Source: Streptomyces lycii (GTDB lineage Bacteria; Actinomycetota; Actinomycetes; Streptomycetales; Streptomycetaceae). Taken from it: a stretch of 58,814 bases of DNA. Positions within the stretch are counted from its first letter, which is position 1. Each line of letters begins with the position of its first letter. The stretch covers positions 1-58,814 of the forward strand of contig NZ_WHPN01000354.1 in NCBI RefSeq assembly GCF_009735685.1, written 5' to 3'. The translations under genes and the position numbers were made by a program. Below, in pieces: positions 1-8,740 of this stretch. The notes under the pieces are model-generated. The model made no database searches. It was not told where the DNA came from and saw nothing but the letters and a program-made list of their open reading frames with translations.

Positions 1-1391
1 TGCGCACCCGGCTCACCCTGCTGACCGCCGTCGCGGTGGCCGTGGCCGTCGCCGTGTCGGCCTTCGCCTGCTGGTTCCTGACCCGGGACCAGCTGCGGGA
101 CGAGCTGGACAACACCCTGCGCACCATCAGCATCCCGCCCGGCTACGTCACCGGCACGATCCGCAACTGCCGTGCGGGCGACCCGACGACCGACGAGGAC
201 GTGCTGCCCGGGATCGCCAGCGGCCAGGTCGTCGGTGCGGACGGCAGGCGCTGCGTCGCGCCCAACTCGCAGCCCGTGAAGGTACGGGAGGCCGACACCG
301 AGGTGGCCTCCGGCGCCGCCGACGAGGTGCTGCGGGACGGCGTCACGGACAGCGGCGAGCCCGTACGGGTGCTGACCAAGCGGGTCGCCGAGGGCCCGGA
401 CATCCCCGGTTACGCGGTCTCCGTCTCCCGCCCGCTGAGCGAGATCGACGGCGCGCTGGACACGCTCGCGCTGCTGCTCGCGGCGGTCGCCGGGGTCGGT
501 GTGCTCGGCGCCGCCACGGCCGGGCTCTGGATCGCCCGGACCGGTCTGCGGCCGGTGGACCGGCTGACGGGAGCCGTCGAACACGTGGCGCGCACGGAGG
601 ACCTGGCGATCCGTATCCCGGTGGAGGGGGAGGACGAGATCGCCCGGCTGTCGCGCTCGTTCAACGCGATGACGGCCGGGCTCGCCTCCTCCCGCGACCG
701 GCAGCAGCAGCTGATCGCGGACGCGGGGCACGAGCTGCGGACGCCGCTGACCTCGCTCCGGACGAACCTGGATCTGCTGGTGCGGAGCGAGGAGACCGGC
801 CGGGTGATCCCCGAGGCGGACCGGCGGGAGCTGCTGGCGTCCGTACAGGCGCAGATCGCGGAGCTGGCGGCGCTCATCGGCGACCTCCAGGAGCTGTCCC
901 GGCCGGACGCGGCGGCTGGCGGCGGGCCGCTGGAGGTCGTCGGGCTGCACGAGGTGGCGGAGCGGGCGGCGGCCCGGGCGCGGCTGCGCGGGTCGGGGCT
1001 GACGATCAGCACCCGGCTGGACCCCTGGTACGTGCGCGGCGAACGGGCGGCGCTGGAGCGCGCGGTGGTGAACCTGCTGGACAACGCGGTGAAGTTCAGC
1101 CCGCCCGGGGGTGAGGTCGAGGTGCTGCTGTCCGGCGGGGAGCTGGCGGTGCGGGACCACGGGCCCGGGGTGCCGGCCGAGGAACTGCCGCACGTGTTCG
1201 ACCGTTTCTGGCGGTCGTCCTCGGCGCGCGGGCTGCCGGGCTCGGGGCTCGGGCTGTCCATCGTCGACCGCACGGTGCGGCGCGGCGGCGGGACGGTGCA
1301 CCTGCGGGCCGCGGAGGGCGGCGGCACGGTGGCGGTGGTGCGGCTGCCGGGCGCGCCGAACCCGCCGCCGGGCACGGCGGCCGAGGGCTGA
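1..1391 (+). CDS. Two-component sensor histidine kinase, 5' end cut by the window
   Basis: Membrane sensor kinase that should autophosphorylate on His and pass the phosphate to a response regulator lying upstream of the window. The frame is open from base 3, and bases 1-2 (tg) fit the end of an ATG/GTG start, so probably only one base is missing. The N-terminus is a membrane helix (RLTLLTAVAVAVAVAVSAF). An extracytoplasmic loop of about 115 residues follows, then a second helix near residues 150-175 and a HAMP segment. The HisKA box AGHELRTPLTSL has its His codon at 729. The catalytic domain shows the N box (NLLDNAVKF), DHGPGVP and GSGLGLSIV. The family resembles MprB-like kinases. The stimulus cannot be told from sequence. 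Family confidence is high and pathway unknown. Confidence 0.93.
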   Translation, partial: RTRLTLLTAVAVAVAVAVSAFACWFLTRDQLRDELDNTLRTISIPPGYVTGTIRNCRAGDPTTDEDVLPGIASGQVVGADGRRCVAPNSQPVKVREADTEVASGAADEVLRDGVTDSGEPVRVLTKRVAEGPDIPGYAVSVSRPLSEIDGALDTLALLLAAVAGVGVLGAATAGLWIARTGLRPVDRLTGAVEHVARTEDLAIRIPVEGEDEIARLSRSFNAMTAGLASSRDRQQQLIADAGHELRTPLTSLRTNLDLLVRSEETGRVIPEADRRELLASVQAQIAELAALIGDLQELSRPDAAAGGGPLEVVGLHEVAERAAARARLRGSGLTISTRLDPWYVRGERAALERAVVNLLDNAVKFSPPGGEVEVLLSGGELAVRDHGPGVPAEELPHVFDRFWRSSSARGLPGSGLGLSIVDRTVRRGGGTVHLRAAEGGGTVAVVRLPGAPNPPPGTAAEG

Positions 1392-1642
1392 CGACGCAAG
1401 CTGCGGTCCGGGGTCCGGGGTCCGGGGTTCGGCGGGACCCGGGTCCGGCGTCCGGGCGGGACCGGCTCCTGCCGGACTCGAACACCCGGGCGAGGCCCCG
1501 TACGGGCCCTGAGCCCGACCGGGTCCGACCCGGTTCAGCACCCGGCCCGGCACGTGAGCCCGGGCCCGGCGGCACCTCGCCCTGCCCCCTCGACCCTGCC
1601 CCCTCGACACTGCCCCCTTGACCGCGGTCCTTGGCCCCGTCC

Positions 1643-1738
1643 CGGTCCTGCGGCGTCCCGGTCCTGCGGCGGCCCGGACGTGCGGCGTCCCGGACGTGCG
1701 GCGTCCCGGACGTGCGGCGTCCCGGACGTGCGGCGTCC
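1643..1738. repeat. 16-bp tandem repeat, six units
   Basis: Six contiguous 16-bp units. The last four (1675-1738) are identical copies of cggacgtgcggcgtcc and the first two differ by a few bases. It lies in the roughly 510-bp spacer between the sensor kinase and the convergent 5'-nucleotidase gene, where I see no credible gene. A unit length not divisible by three fits a non-coding location. Confidence 0.9.
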
Positions 1739-1902
1739 CGGCAGGGATCGTTCCCGCCGGGCCGCCGCACATCCGGTTGTGCTGTTCCGCCGTTCAGCCG
1801 TTCAGCCGAGTGGCCGGTCTCACGACCGCCGGGCCCCCACGAGTGCCGATCCACGAGCGTCGATCCACGAGCGGCTCCACGGTCGTGGTCGGGCCGGCCG
1901 GC

Positions 1903-3735
1903 TCACTCCACGACCGTGATCCGGTCGGCGGCCGGCGGTGCCAGCGGCGCGTCCTCGGTCGCGTGCTCCGCGAGGTACGCCTCGAAGGCCTCCAGGTCCG
2001 AGCCGCCGACGAGCTTGTCACCGCCCTCCTTGAACACCGCGAAGCCGTCACCGCCGCCCGACAGGAACTCGTTCATCGCGACGCGGTAGCTGCGCTGCGG
2101 GTCGATCGGCTCGCCGTTCAGCCGCACCGAGTCCGTCACGATCCGGTCGGCGCCCGACTTGGTGAGGTCGAGCGTGTAGGTGAGGCCCTCGGACACCTGG
2201 AGGATCTTCGGGGATGCCTCGTTCGAGCCGCTGACCTGCTGCTGGAGCGCCGTGATCAGCTGCTCGCCGGTCAGGTCGACCGCCGTCATCATGTTGGTGA
2301 ACGGCTGCACGGTGAACGCCTCGCCGTACGTCACGACGCCGTCGCCCTCACCGCCGGACGCCGCGTGGGTGAGGTCGGCGCGGATGCCGCCCGGGTTCAT
2401 CAGCGCGATCTCCGCGCCGCCCTTGTCCTCGGGGGCCATCGCCGCCAGCTGGGCGTCGCTGATGACGTCGCCGAGCGGGGACTCGTACGTTCCGGCGCCG
2501 CGGCCGGGGATGTCGGCGGTGATGTGACCGATGGGCCGGTTGGCGATCGGGGCCGCCAGCTCGTTCCACCGCTCGACGAGCGAGGTCATGTCGGCGGCCT
2601 TGGGCTGGTCGCGCCGCACGACGTGGTTGGCCGACTCGACACCGGTGCGGACGATGTCCTTGGTGCGGCGGTCGTAGGTGAGCGTCGTGTCGGTGTAGAG
2701 CCGCCCGAAGGACGAGGCGGAGGTGACCGTGCGCGGATTGCCCGCCGGGTCCGGGATGGTGCAGGCGTACGCCTGGTGGGTGTGGCCGGTGACCAGCGCG
2801 TCGACCCTGGGGGTGATGTTCCGGGCGATCTCCGCGATCGGGCCGGAGACGCCGTCACCGGGGCCGGGGCTGTCGCAGTCGTAGTTGTACGCCTTGCTCG
2901 CGGGCTCGCCGCCCTCGTGGATCAGCGCGACGACGGACTTGACGCCCTTGCGCTCCAGCTCCTCGGCGTACTTGTTGACCGTCTCGGCCTCGTCGTGGAA
3001 CTCAAGGCCCTTGATGCCCTCGGCGGACACGATGTTCGCGGTGCCCTCCAGGGTCACCCCGATGAAGCCGATCCTGACGCCCTTGCGCTCCCAGATCGTG
3101 TACGGCGCGAGGACCGGTTCGCCGGTCTTCTCGTCCGTCACGTTGGCCGCGAGATACGGGAAGTCGGCTCCCTCGAAGACCCTTCCCTCCTCGGCGCAGC
3201 CGTCCTCCGGGTGGCAGCCGCCCTCCTGGAGGCGCTGGAGTTCGGTGCGGCCCTCGTCGAACTCGTGGTTGCCGACACCGCTGACGTCGAGGCCCAGCTT
3301 GTTCATCGCCTCGATCGTCGGCTCGTCGTGGAACAGCCCGGACAGCAGCGGGCTGGCGCCGACCATGTCACCGGCCGCGGCGGTGACGCTCCAGGGGTTG
3401 CCCTTCCGGGCCTCGCGCAGCGACGTCGCCAGATACTCGACGCCGCCCGCGTCGATCTCCTCGGTGGTGCCGTCCGCGTGCTCGTGGGTCACCCGGCCGG
3501 AGGAGCCCGACGGGGGCTCCAGATTGCCGTGGAAGTCGTTGAAGGAGAGCAACTGCACGTCGACCGTGCGGCCGTGGCCCCCTCCTTGGGCGGCGCCCGT
3601 TCCGTGCGCGCCCGGCCGGCCGCTGTCGGCACCGGCCGGCACGGCGGCGGACAGCATCCCGGCCGCGGCGGCCAGCACCACCGTTCCGGTGGAGAGTCGG
3701 CGCGCGAGGCGGCGCCTTCGGGAGGAGACCGACAT
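1903..3735 (-). CDS. Secreted bifunctional metallophosphatase/5'-nucleotidase (UshA family)
   Basis: Exported two-metal phosphohydrolase expected to release phosphate and nucleosides from extracellular nucleotides. The 610-residue product opens with a twin-Arg-like, Arg-rich signal (SSRRRRLARRL) and a hydrophobic stretch ending near AGADS at about residue 38. The metallophosphatase domain carries the metal motifs FNDFHGN (about 66-71), AAGDMVGASP, GNHEFDEG (155-162) and GHTHQAY. The C-terminal 5'-nucleotidase domain includes NPGGIRADL and the substrate-loop region near GGGDGF. The start is preceded by AAGGGGA at proper spacing. It converges on the upstream kinase and diverges from mshD. A PhoP link would make sense for this enzyme, but I found no convincing PHO box in its short upstream region. 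Confidence 0.95.
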   Translation of the reverse strand: MSVSSRRRRLARRLSTGTVVLAAAAGMLSAAVPAGADSGRPGAHGTGAAQGGGHGRTVDVQLLSFNDFHGNLEPPSGSSGRVTHEHADGTTEEIDAGGVEYLATSLREARKGNPWSVTAAAGDMVGASPLLSGLFHDEPTIEAMNKLGLDVSGVGNHEFDEGRTELQRLQEGGCHPEDGCAEEGRVFEGADFPYLAANVTDEKTGEPVLAPYTIWERKGVRIGFIGVTLEGTANIVSAEGIKGLEFHDEAETVNKYAEELERKGVKSVVALIHEGGEPASKAYNYDCDSPGPGDGVSGPIAEIARNITPRVDALVTGHTHQAYACTIPDPAGNPRTVTSASSFGRLYTDTTLTYDRRTKDIVRTGVESANHVVRRDQPKAADMTSLVERWNELAAPIANRPIGHITADIPGRGAGTYESPLGDVISDAQLAAMAPEDKGGAEIALMNPGGIRADLTHAASGGEGDGVVTYGEAFTVQPFTNMMTAVDLTGEQLITALQQQVSGSNEASPKILQVSEGLTYTLDLTKSGADRIVTDSVRLNGEPIDPQRSYRVAMNEFLSGGGDGFAVFKEGGDKLVGGSDLEAFEAYLAEHATEDAPLAPPAADRITVVE

Positions 3736-3854
3736 CGAGATTCCCCTTCATGGACCCGTCAACAGCTGCTCGGCAGCCTACGGTCAACGCGCGTAGCGTG
3801 TCAGGGCCTCCCGGGTAACGAGCAGGTTGCGGCGGAGTGCGCCGGCCGGCGTCG

Positions 3855-3860
3855 TAGGCT
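3855..3860 (+). promoter_or_regulatory. -10 element of a leaderless mshD promoter
   Basis: TAGGCT lies 7 nt before the mshD ATG, and there is no Shine-Dalgarno sequence at usable distance. The same TAGGCTCG string precedes three other starts in this window. Confidence 0.6.
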
Positions 3861-3867
3861 CGGCCCC

Positions 3868-4794
3868 ATGAGTGACGTGGTGAACGGCGTGGGCACGGAC
3901 CGCAGCATCGAGATCGTGGACGAGGTGTCCGCCGAGGTGTTGCCGCTGGTGACCGAACTGCTCGACGCGGCGGCCCGCACGGACGGGCAGCAGGCCGTGT
4001 CCGAACAGGGCCGGCTCCAGTTGCGCGGCGGCGCGCGGGAGGGCGTACGGCACCTGCTGCTGCGCGCGGCGGGCGGCACGCTCGCCGGATACGCCCAACT
4101 GGAGGACACCGACCCGGTGGAGGCGCCGGCCGCCGAACTGGTCGTGCATCCGGCGCACCGAACCCAGGGCCACGGCCGGGCGCTCGGCCGCGCCCTGCTC
4201 GACGCGTCCGGACACCGGCTGCGGCTCTGGGCGCACGGCGGGCACGCGGCCGCCCGGCACCTCGCGCGGACCCTCGGGCTCAACCTCTTCCGCGAACTGC
4301 GCCAGATGCGGATGCCGCTGACCGGCCTCACGCTGCCGGAACCGGCCCTCCCGGACGGTGTCACCGTGCGCACGTTCCGTCCCGGCGAGGACGACGCGGC
4401 CTGGCTCGCCGCCAACGCCGCCGCCTTCGCCCACCACCCCGAGCAGGGCGCTCTCACCCAGCGCGACCTGGACGACCGCAAGGCGGAGCCCTGGTTCGAC
4501 CCGGAGGGCTTCTTCCTCGCCGAGCGCGACGGCCGGGTCGTCGGCTTCCACTGGACGAAGATCCACGCCTCCGAGGGCCTCGGCGAGGTCTACGTCGTCG
4601 GGGTCGCCCCGGACGCGCAGGGCGGCGGTCTCGGCAAGGCCCTGACCACGACGGGCCTGCGCCACCTCGCCGCCAAGGGCGTGCCGGACGCGATGCTGTA
4701 CGTCGACGCGGACAACACGGCGGCCGTCAGCGTCTACGAACGGCTGGGCTTCACGACGTACGAGGTGGACCTGATGTACCGGACGGAGAGCTGA
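3868..4794 (+). CDS. mshD: Mycothiol synthase MshD
   Basis: Last step of mycothiol synthesis: acetyl-CoA-dependent N-acetylation of Cys-GlcN-Ins, in the cytoplasm. The 308-residue length matches the family. Two GNAT repeats are visible. The N-terminal one has ELVVHPAHRTQGHGRALGRAL. The C-terminal one has VYVVGVAPDAQGGGLGKAL (acetyl-CoA loop Q/G-x-G-x-G/A) and ends with AAVSVYERLGFTTYEVDLMY. The start chosen is the ATG at 3868. The frame stays open far upstream but with no protein-like composition, and the TAGGCT box 7 nt away suggests a leaderless mRNA starting here. The gene is divergent from the 5'-nucleotidase gene. mshA, the first pathway gene, is 10 kb away. Confidence 0.95.
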   Translation: MSDVVNGVGTDRSIEIVDEVSAEVLPLVTELLDAAARTDGQQAVSEQGRLQLRGGAREGVRHLLLRAAGGTLAGYAQLEDTDPVEAPAAELVVHPAHRTQGHGRALGRALLDASGHRLRLWAHGGHAAARHLARTLGLNLFRELRQMRMPLTGLTLPEPALPDGVTVRTFRPGEDDAAWLAANAAAFAHHPEQGALTQRDLDDRKAEPWFDPEGFFLAERDGRVVGFHWTKIHASEGLGEVYVVGVAPDAQGGGLGKALTTTGLRHLAAKGVPDAMLYVDADNTAAVSVYERLGFTTYEVDLMYRTES

Positions 4795-4822
4795 GCCCGG
4801 GCCCTCGGGGCACGGGGCCGGT

Positions 4823-7800
4823 TCAGGAGTCCGCCGGGCCGGGCGGCGTGGCGGACTCCGGGGCGGGCGGCGGCGGCTCGGCGCGCACGGACGTGCGGAA
4901 GCGGTCCCGGAGGATGTGCTGCGCGCGGTGGCGCAGCGTGGGCGGCGCCATTCCCATCGCGCGGGGTGTGACCCATTCGACGGCATCGAGGCCCTGGCCG
5001 TAGACCTCGTGGCCGATGCCCGCTTCGTGGGCTTCCACCCAGATGGCCAGTCCCTCGTCCGCGTTCCGGCTGCGCACTTCCCCGGCCAGTTCGCGGAGCG
5101 CGGATGAGATCTCGTCCAGGTGGGCGACCGGAGGTCTTGCGATCAGCGCAGCCAGTGCCGCCGAGGCCGCCGGCAGGAGCAGATCCGGGCGGGACCCGTC
5201 CTTCACCATCCACAGCAGGTCCGCGACCAGTTCGGCAGGCAGCCCGGCCGCGTCGGAGGGCAGCAGGTCGAACACCAGGGTCAGCATCCGCCGGCGGGTC
5301 GCCGGGTCCGGCACTGTCATGAGGTGGGCGAAACAGCACGCGTAAGCGCGCGTCAGTTCCGCGTCGGAGCCCCCGAGCCGGAGTTCTCCGCCGCGTCCGA
5401 GCCGGCTGGTGAACCACAGGTCGAGCACGGCGTGGGCTGCCGAGGTCGCCGGGGCGCCGGGCCTCGTGGCGAAGGTGGTCAGCGCAGGACCGATCCAGTC
5501 GAGGACCGGATCCAGCGCATGGCTCAGGACCGCGTTGTCCGTGCCTCCCGAGACATCCAGCTTGTGCCGGATCTGCTGCCAGTACGGGCGGGACCAGTGG
5601 ACGAGTCCACCGCCGGCCGGCTCGGAAATCTCGTAATGCCAGTAGAGATCGACCGGTTCCGGCTGCCACGGTGGCGGCTCCGTCTCCACCCGGAGCGCGA
5701 TCGCCAGCTGCCTGTGACCGTCCTCGTCCCGCTCCCGGTGCATGCTCATCAGCAGCGCGAAGTCCGCCCACTGCTCCTGGTCCAGGGCCGACCGCCACAG
5801 CAGCGCCTGCCGGTGCCATTCACCCGCCGGGTCGGGCGAGCCGGGGAACAGCTCGTCCGCCGTGGTGGTGCCGGTGAGGCACAGCGCGAGCAGCACCAGA
5901 TTGGCGGAGTAGAGGCCGTGCCGGGAGGCGGTGGCGAGCCGTACGGGCTGGTAGCCGGCGTAGTCGTGAGCGGTGCGTTCGCTCTTCTCCGCCAGGACCT
6001 TCGGCAGCAGCCGCGCCAGCCGCGCCCGTTCGTCCGGGCCGAGGCGTTCCGTACGGGCCCGGAGGAAGCGCGGCACCTGGCGGGCGGAGAGCGGCGCGAA
6101 GGACAGCAGGGCGTACAGCAGTTCGTCGTCGACGAGGGCCGGTCCGACGGTCAGCGCCGATCGGTGGCCGGGCAGCGCGCACAGCACCTGCACGGCCAGC
6201 CGGGCCACCAGGTACTCGCCGAAGGTGGCGTGCAGGAACTCGTACGTCGTGAGCGTCCGGTCGTCGCGCACCGCCTGCGCCCGCTGGACGAAGAAGAACC
6301 GCCCGAGTGTCCGCTGCGCGTGGCCGAGCGGCGCGCGGAAGCCCGCGCCGCCGGCCGTGGGGCTGCCGAGCAGGGCGGCGAGATCCGCGTCGAGCTCCGT
6401 CTCGGTCACCCACTGGCGGCGCCTGTTGTGGATGGCGAAGGCGACGAGGGAGAGCCGTTGCAGCTCCTCCTCGACCCGGTGGGCGGCCTCGCCGTCACCG
6501 GGGTACGCCTCCCCGGCCTTGTCGATCTCGCGGGCGGCGAAGGACGCCAGCAGTTCCTCGTACAGCGCGGCCTCGTCCAGCGGGGTGCCGTCCGAGGGTC
6601 GGCTGCCACCCTGCTGGAGTGCGTTCCGCCCGGAGTCGTACAGGGCGAGCATCATCAGCAGCAGCGGCTGGGCGGCGAGCGCGGGATGGCGGGCGACGAC
6701 CTCGGGTGGCAGGGGGCGCAGCCCGTGCGCGGCGAAGTAGGGACCGTTCGTGTCGTTCCAGACGGCCAGCCACTGCTCGGTCTGTTCCGCCCGGAACGGC
6801 TCCAGGCGCAGAGCGACCGTGCGCTCCGGGCAGCGCGCCCGGTCGGCGACGGCCGTGCGGCTGGTGACCAGGGCGAGCACGGGGCGGCCCTGTTCGGCCT
6901 CGCGCTGCTGGAAACGGGCGACCTGCACCAGGTAGTCGGTCTGGTTCACGCCGGTCGCCTGCAACAGCTCGTCGAAGCCGTCGAGCAGGACGACGGGGAC
7001 GGCGCCGCCCGCGGACCGCACCAGCTCCGGCCAGGTCGCACGCTCGCCGGTCGCGGCACGGACGGCGTGCTCGATCTGCTCCTGTACGTCGCTCTCGGCG
7101 GGCGCCTCGCGCAACACCACGCGCACCGGCAGATACCCGGCGGCGGGCAGCCGGGCGGCGAGCACCTTGGTCAGCGCGGACTTGCCCGCGCCGGGCTGGC
7201 CCAGCACGAGCAGGGGGGCCGCGGCCAGCCCGTCGGAGGTGAGGGCCCCGGCGAGATAGCCGGCGAGGTCCGTACGGAGCGGGGCGTCCTCCCACCAGCT
7301 CTCGTCGCCCGGACCGCCCCCGCCGTCGACCGCCCGCACCCGGAATCCGGGCTCCAGGTAGATGTCGCCCAGGGTGGGCACGCACACGCCGTCGGCGGAG
7401 GTGCGGGTCTCCAGGGCGGGGCGGGCGAGGGCGGCCCGGTGGGCGGTGGCCAGAGCGGCGGCGACGTCCGCCGGGGCGGACCGGGCGGCCAGCCCCTCCA
7501 GCAGGGTCTCGACACCGGACAGCGCCCTCCCGAGGACCGCCCGGGTGGCCTGGTGCTCGGTCTGCCAGGACCAGATGGCGAACTCGGGGGCCTGCCCGCA
7601 CAGCTCGGCGTACAACTCCTCGTACCGCTCCACGGCCGCCCTGGGGACTTCCGCTCCCATGCCGTCTGCGGCGGCCCGGCGGGCCGTGTCGTCCAACCCG
7701 TCCCAGACCGACAGGCCCTCGACGAACGACAGCAGCCGTCTCGACAGGTGCGCGTACCAGTGGCCGAGCGAGGTGGCCATCTCCTCGTACGGCCGGTGGG

Positions 7801-8239
7801 GAGCGGGCCGCGGTGGCGCCACCGCGGCCAGTGCCTCGGCGAAGGCCCGGGAGGAGCCCTCTGCCGGTCCGCCCCGTCCCGCCAGCGTGATCTGCTCGTC
7901 CCGGGTCAGCCGCACCTCGTGCAACCCGAACGGCAGCCGCGCCCGCTCCAGCGCCTCGAAGTACGCCACCACCACGATCACCGTGTGCGCCGCCGCCAGG
8001 CGCTCGGTGCGCTCCGCGCGCCCGCAGGACCCCAGACGCTCGCGCAGCCCCGTCAGCAGGTCCCGCCCGAGCCCCAGGATGCGGCCCCTGGCGCCCAGTA
8101 CGTTGAGCACGTCGTCGCTGACACCGCCGGTGGCGGTCTTCAGCACACCGCCGAGGGCCCGGTCCAGCGCGGCCAGCGCGGGCGGATCCCCGCCCAGCAG
8201 CACCACGGCGTCCTTGAACGCCAGCGCACCACGACTCAT
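4823..8239 (-). CDS. Large NACHT-family NTPase with helical N-terminal domain
   Basis: STAND-type NTPase of 1138 residues. The first 250 or so residues are helical and resemble the NACHT-associated N-terminal helical domains of actinobacteria (opening KDAVVLLGGDPPALAALDRAL). The NACHT core follows: Walker A GQPGAGKSALTK (about 343-354), Walker B VPVVLLDGFDEL (about 410-421), then sensor residues near LALVTSRT. The C-terminal 500 residues are Leu/Ala-rich helical repeats plus a distinct end ('YGQGLDAVEWVTPRAMG'). The frame runs open to 9775, but protein-like sequence begins at ATG 8239, preceded by GGGGGG. Related bacterial NACHT proteins act in phage defence. No toxin or protease partner lies beside this one, so a defence role is inferred from family only. 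A regulatory or developmental NTPase is the alternative. Confidence 0.88.
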   Translation of the reverse strand: MSRGALAFKDAVVLLGGDPPALAALDRALGGVLKTATGGVSDDVLNVLGARGRILGLGRDLLTGLRERLGSCGRAERTERLAAAHTVIVVVAYFEALERARLPFGLHEVRLTRDEQITLAGRGGPAEGSSRAFAEALAAVAPPRPAPHRPYEEMATSLGHWYAHLSRRLLSFVEGLSVWDGLDDTARRAAADGMGAEVPRAAVERYEELYAELCGQAPEFAIWSWQTEHQATRAVLGRALSGVETLLEGLAARSAPADVAAALATAHRAALARPALETRTSADGVCVPTLGDIYLEPGFRVRAVDGGGGPGDESWWEDAPLRTDLAGYLAGALTSDGLAAAPLLVLGQPGAGKSALTKVLAARLPAAGYLPVRVVLREAPAESDVQEQIEHAVRAATGERATWPELVRSAGGAVPVVLLDGFDELLQATGVNQTDYLVQVARFQQREAEQGRPVLALVTSRTAVADRARCPERTVALRLEPFRAEQTEQWLAVWNDTNGPYFAAHGLRPLPPEVVARHPALAAQPLLLMMLALYDSGRNALQQGGSRPSDGTPLDEAALYEELLASFAAREIDKAGEAYPGDGEAAHRVEEELQRLSLVAFAIHNRRRQWVTETELDADLAALLGSPTAGGAGFRAPLGHAQRTLGRFFFVQRAQAVRDDRTLTTYEFLHATFGEYLVARLAVQVLCALPGHRSALTVGPALVDDELLYALLSFAPLSARQVPRFLRARTERLGPDERARLARLLPKVLAEKSERTAHDYAGYQPVRLATASRHGLYSANLVLLALCLTGTTTADELFPGSPDPAGEWHRQALLWRSALDQEQWADFALLMSMHRERDEDGHRQLAIALRVETEPPPWQPEPVDLYWHYEISEPAGGGLVHWSRPYWQQIRHKLDVSGGTDNAVLSHALDPVLDWIGPALTTFATRPGAPATSAAHAVLDLWFTSRLGRGGELRLGGSDAELTRAYACCFAHLMTVPDPATRRRMLTLVFDLLPSDAAGLPAELVADLLWMVKDGSRPDLLLPAASAALAALIARPPVAHLDEISSALRELAGEVRSRNADEGLAIWVEAHEAGIGHEVYGQGLDAVEWVTPRAMGMAPPTLRHRAQHILRDRFRTSVRAEPPPPAPESATPPGPADS

Positions 8240-8460
8240 CGGCCCCCCAGCCTCGCGCCGCCCATCCATGGCCCCGCGGCCTTGTACGGAACCACGATGG
8301 CATGCCGCTTCCGGCTCCCGCCGGGAAACGGTGGCAGGGCCGCGCGCGACGGGGCGCCGCGATCGCGGGGAACGGGAAGCGGGGGCGGCGGAGCCGCCCG
8401 GCATCGCCACCGCCCACGAGCCCGGCGCCCCGCTCCGCCCCGCCCCGCCCCGCTCCGCCC

Positions 8461-8585
8461 TGCTCCGTCCTGCTCCGCTCCGCCCTGCTCCGTCCTGCTC
8501 CGCTCCGCCCTGCTCCGTCCTGCTCCGCTCCGCCCTGCTCCGCTCCGCCCTGCTCCGCCCTGCTCCGCCCTGCTCCGCTCCGTAC
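8461..8585. repeat. 25-bp tandem repeat upstream of the NACHT gene
   Basis: Three perfect 25-bp units (8461-8535), each combining tgctccgtcc with tgctccgctccgccc, are followed by shortened 15- and 10-bp derivatives to about 8585. The 8240-8740 spacer separates the divergent NACHT and methyltransferase genes. I see no gene in it. Confidence 0.9.
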
Positions 8586-8702
8586 AGCTCAACGGGCGTG
8601 TGCGGCCCGGGCCGACCCGGGGAAACGTCCCCGGGCATGGAGCGCCGGACCACGGTCCCGGGGCGGCCGCGGGCCGGGCCCGCCCCGGCGCGGCGGGAGC
8701 GA

Positions 8703-8727
8703 GCGGGATCGCGGGCCGCGATCCCGC
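8703..8727. promoter_or_regulatory. Perfect 11-3-11 palindrome next to the methyltransferase -10 box
   Basis: Arms gcgggatcgcg and cgcgatcccgc are separated by ggc. The right arm ends 1 nt before TAGGCT (8729-8734), the likely -10 of the leaderless methyltransferase promoter. That placement suits a repressor operator. There is no T-tract, so a terminator is less likely. Confidence 0.55.
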
Positions 8728-8740
8728 TTAGGCTCGGGAC

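Noticed and set aside
1618..3867. A 1058-codon + strand frame running through the 5'-nucleotidase region into mshD
   Set aside because: Antisense shadow of the nucleotidase gene. Only the part from 3868 has family motifs (MshD).
3736..3867. PHO box upstream of the 5'-nucleotidase
   Set aside because: Two GTTGAC strings exist but are 25 nt apart, not an 11- or 22-nt period, and lack the TTCAC core.
8427..8590. CRISPR-like look of regularly spaced repeats
   Set aside because: Units are contiguous with no unique spacers and no cas genes; a simple minisatellite.
5120..8731. A 1203-codon + strand frame opposite the NACHT gene
   Set aside because: Low-complexity Gln/Arg/Gly antisense composition. 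The minus strand carries Walker motifs and a coherent fold.
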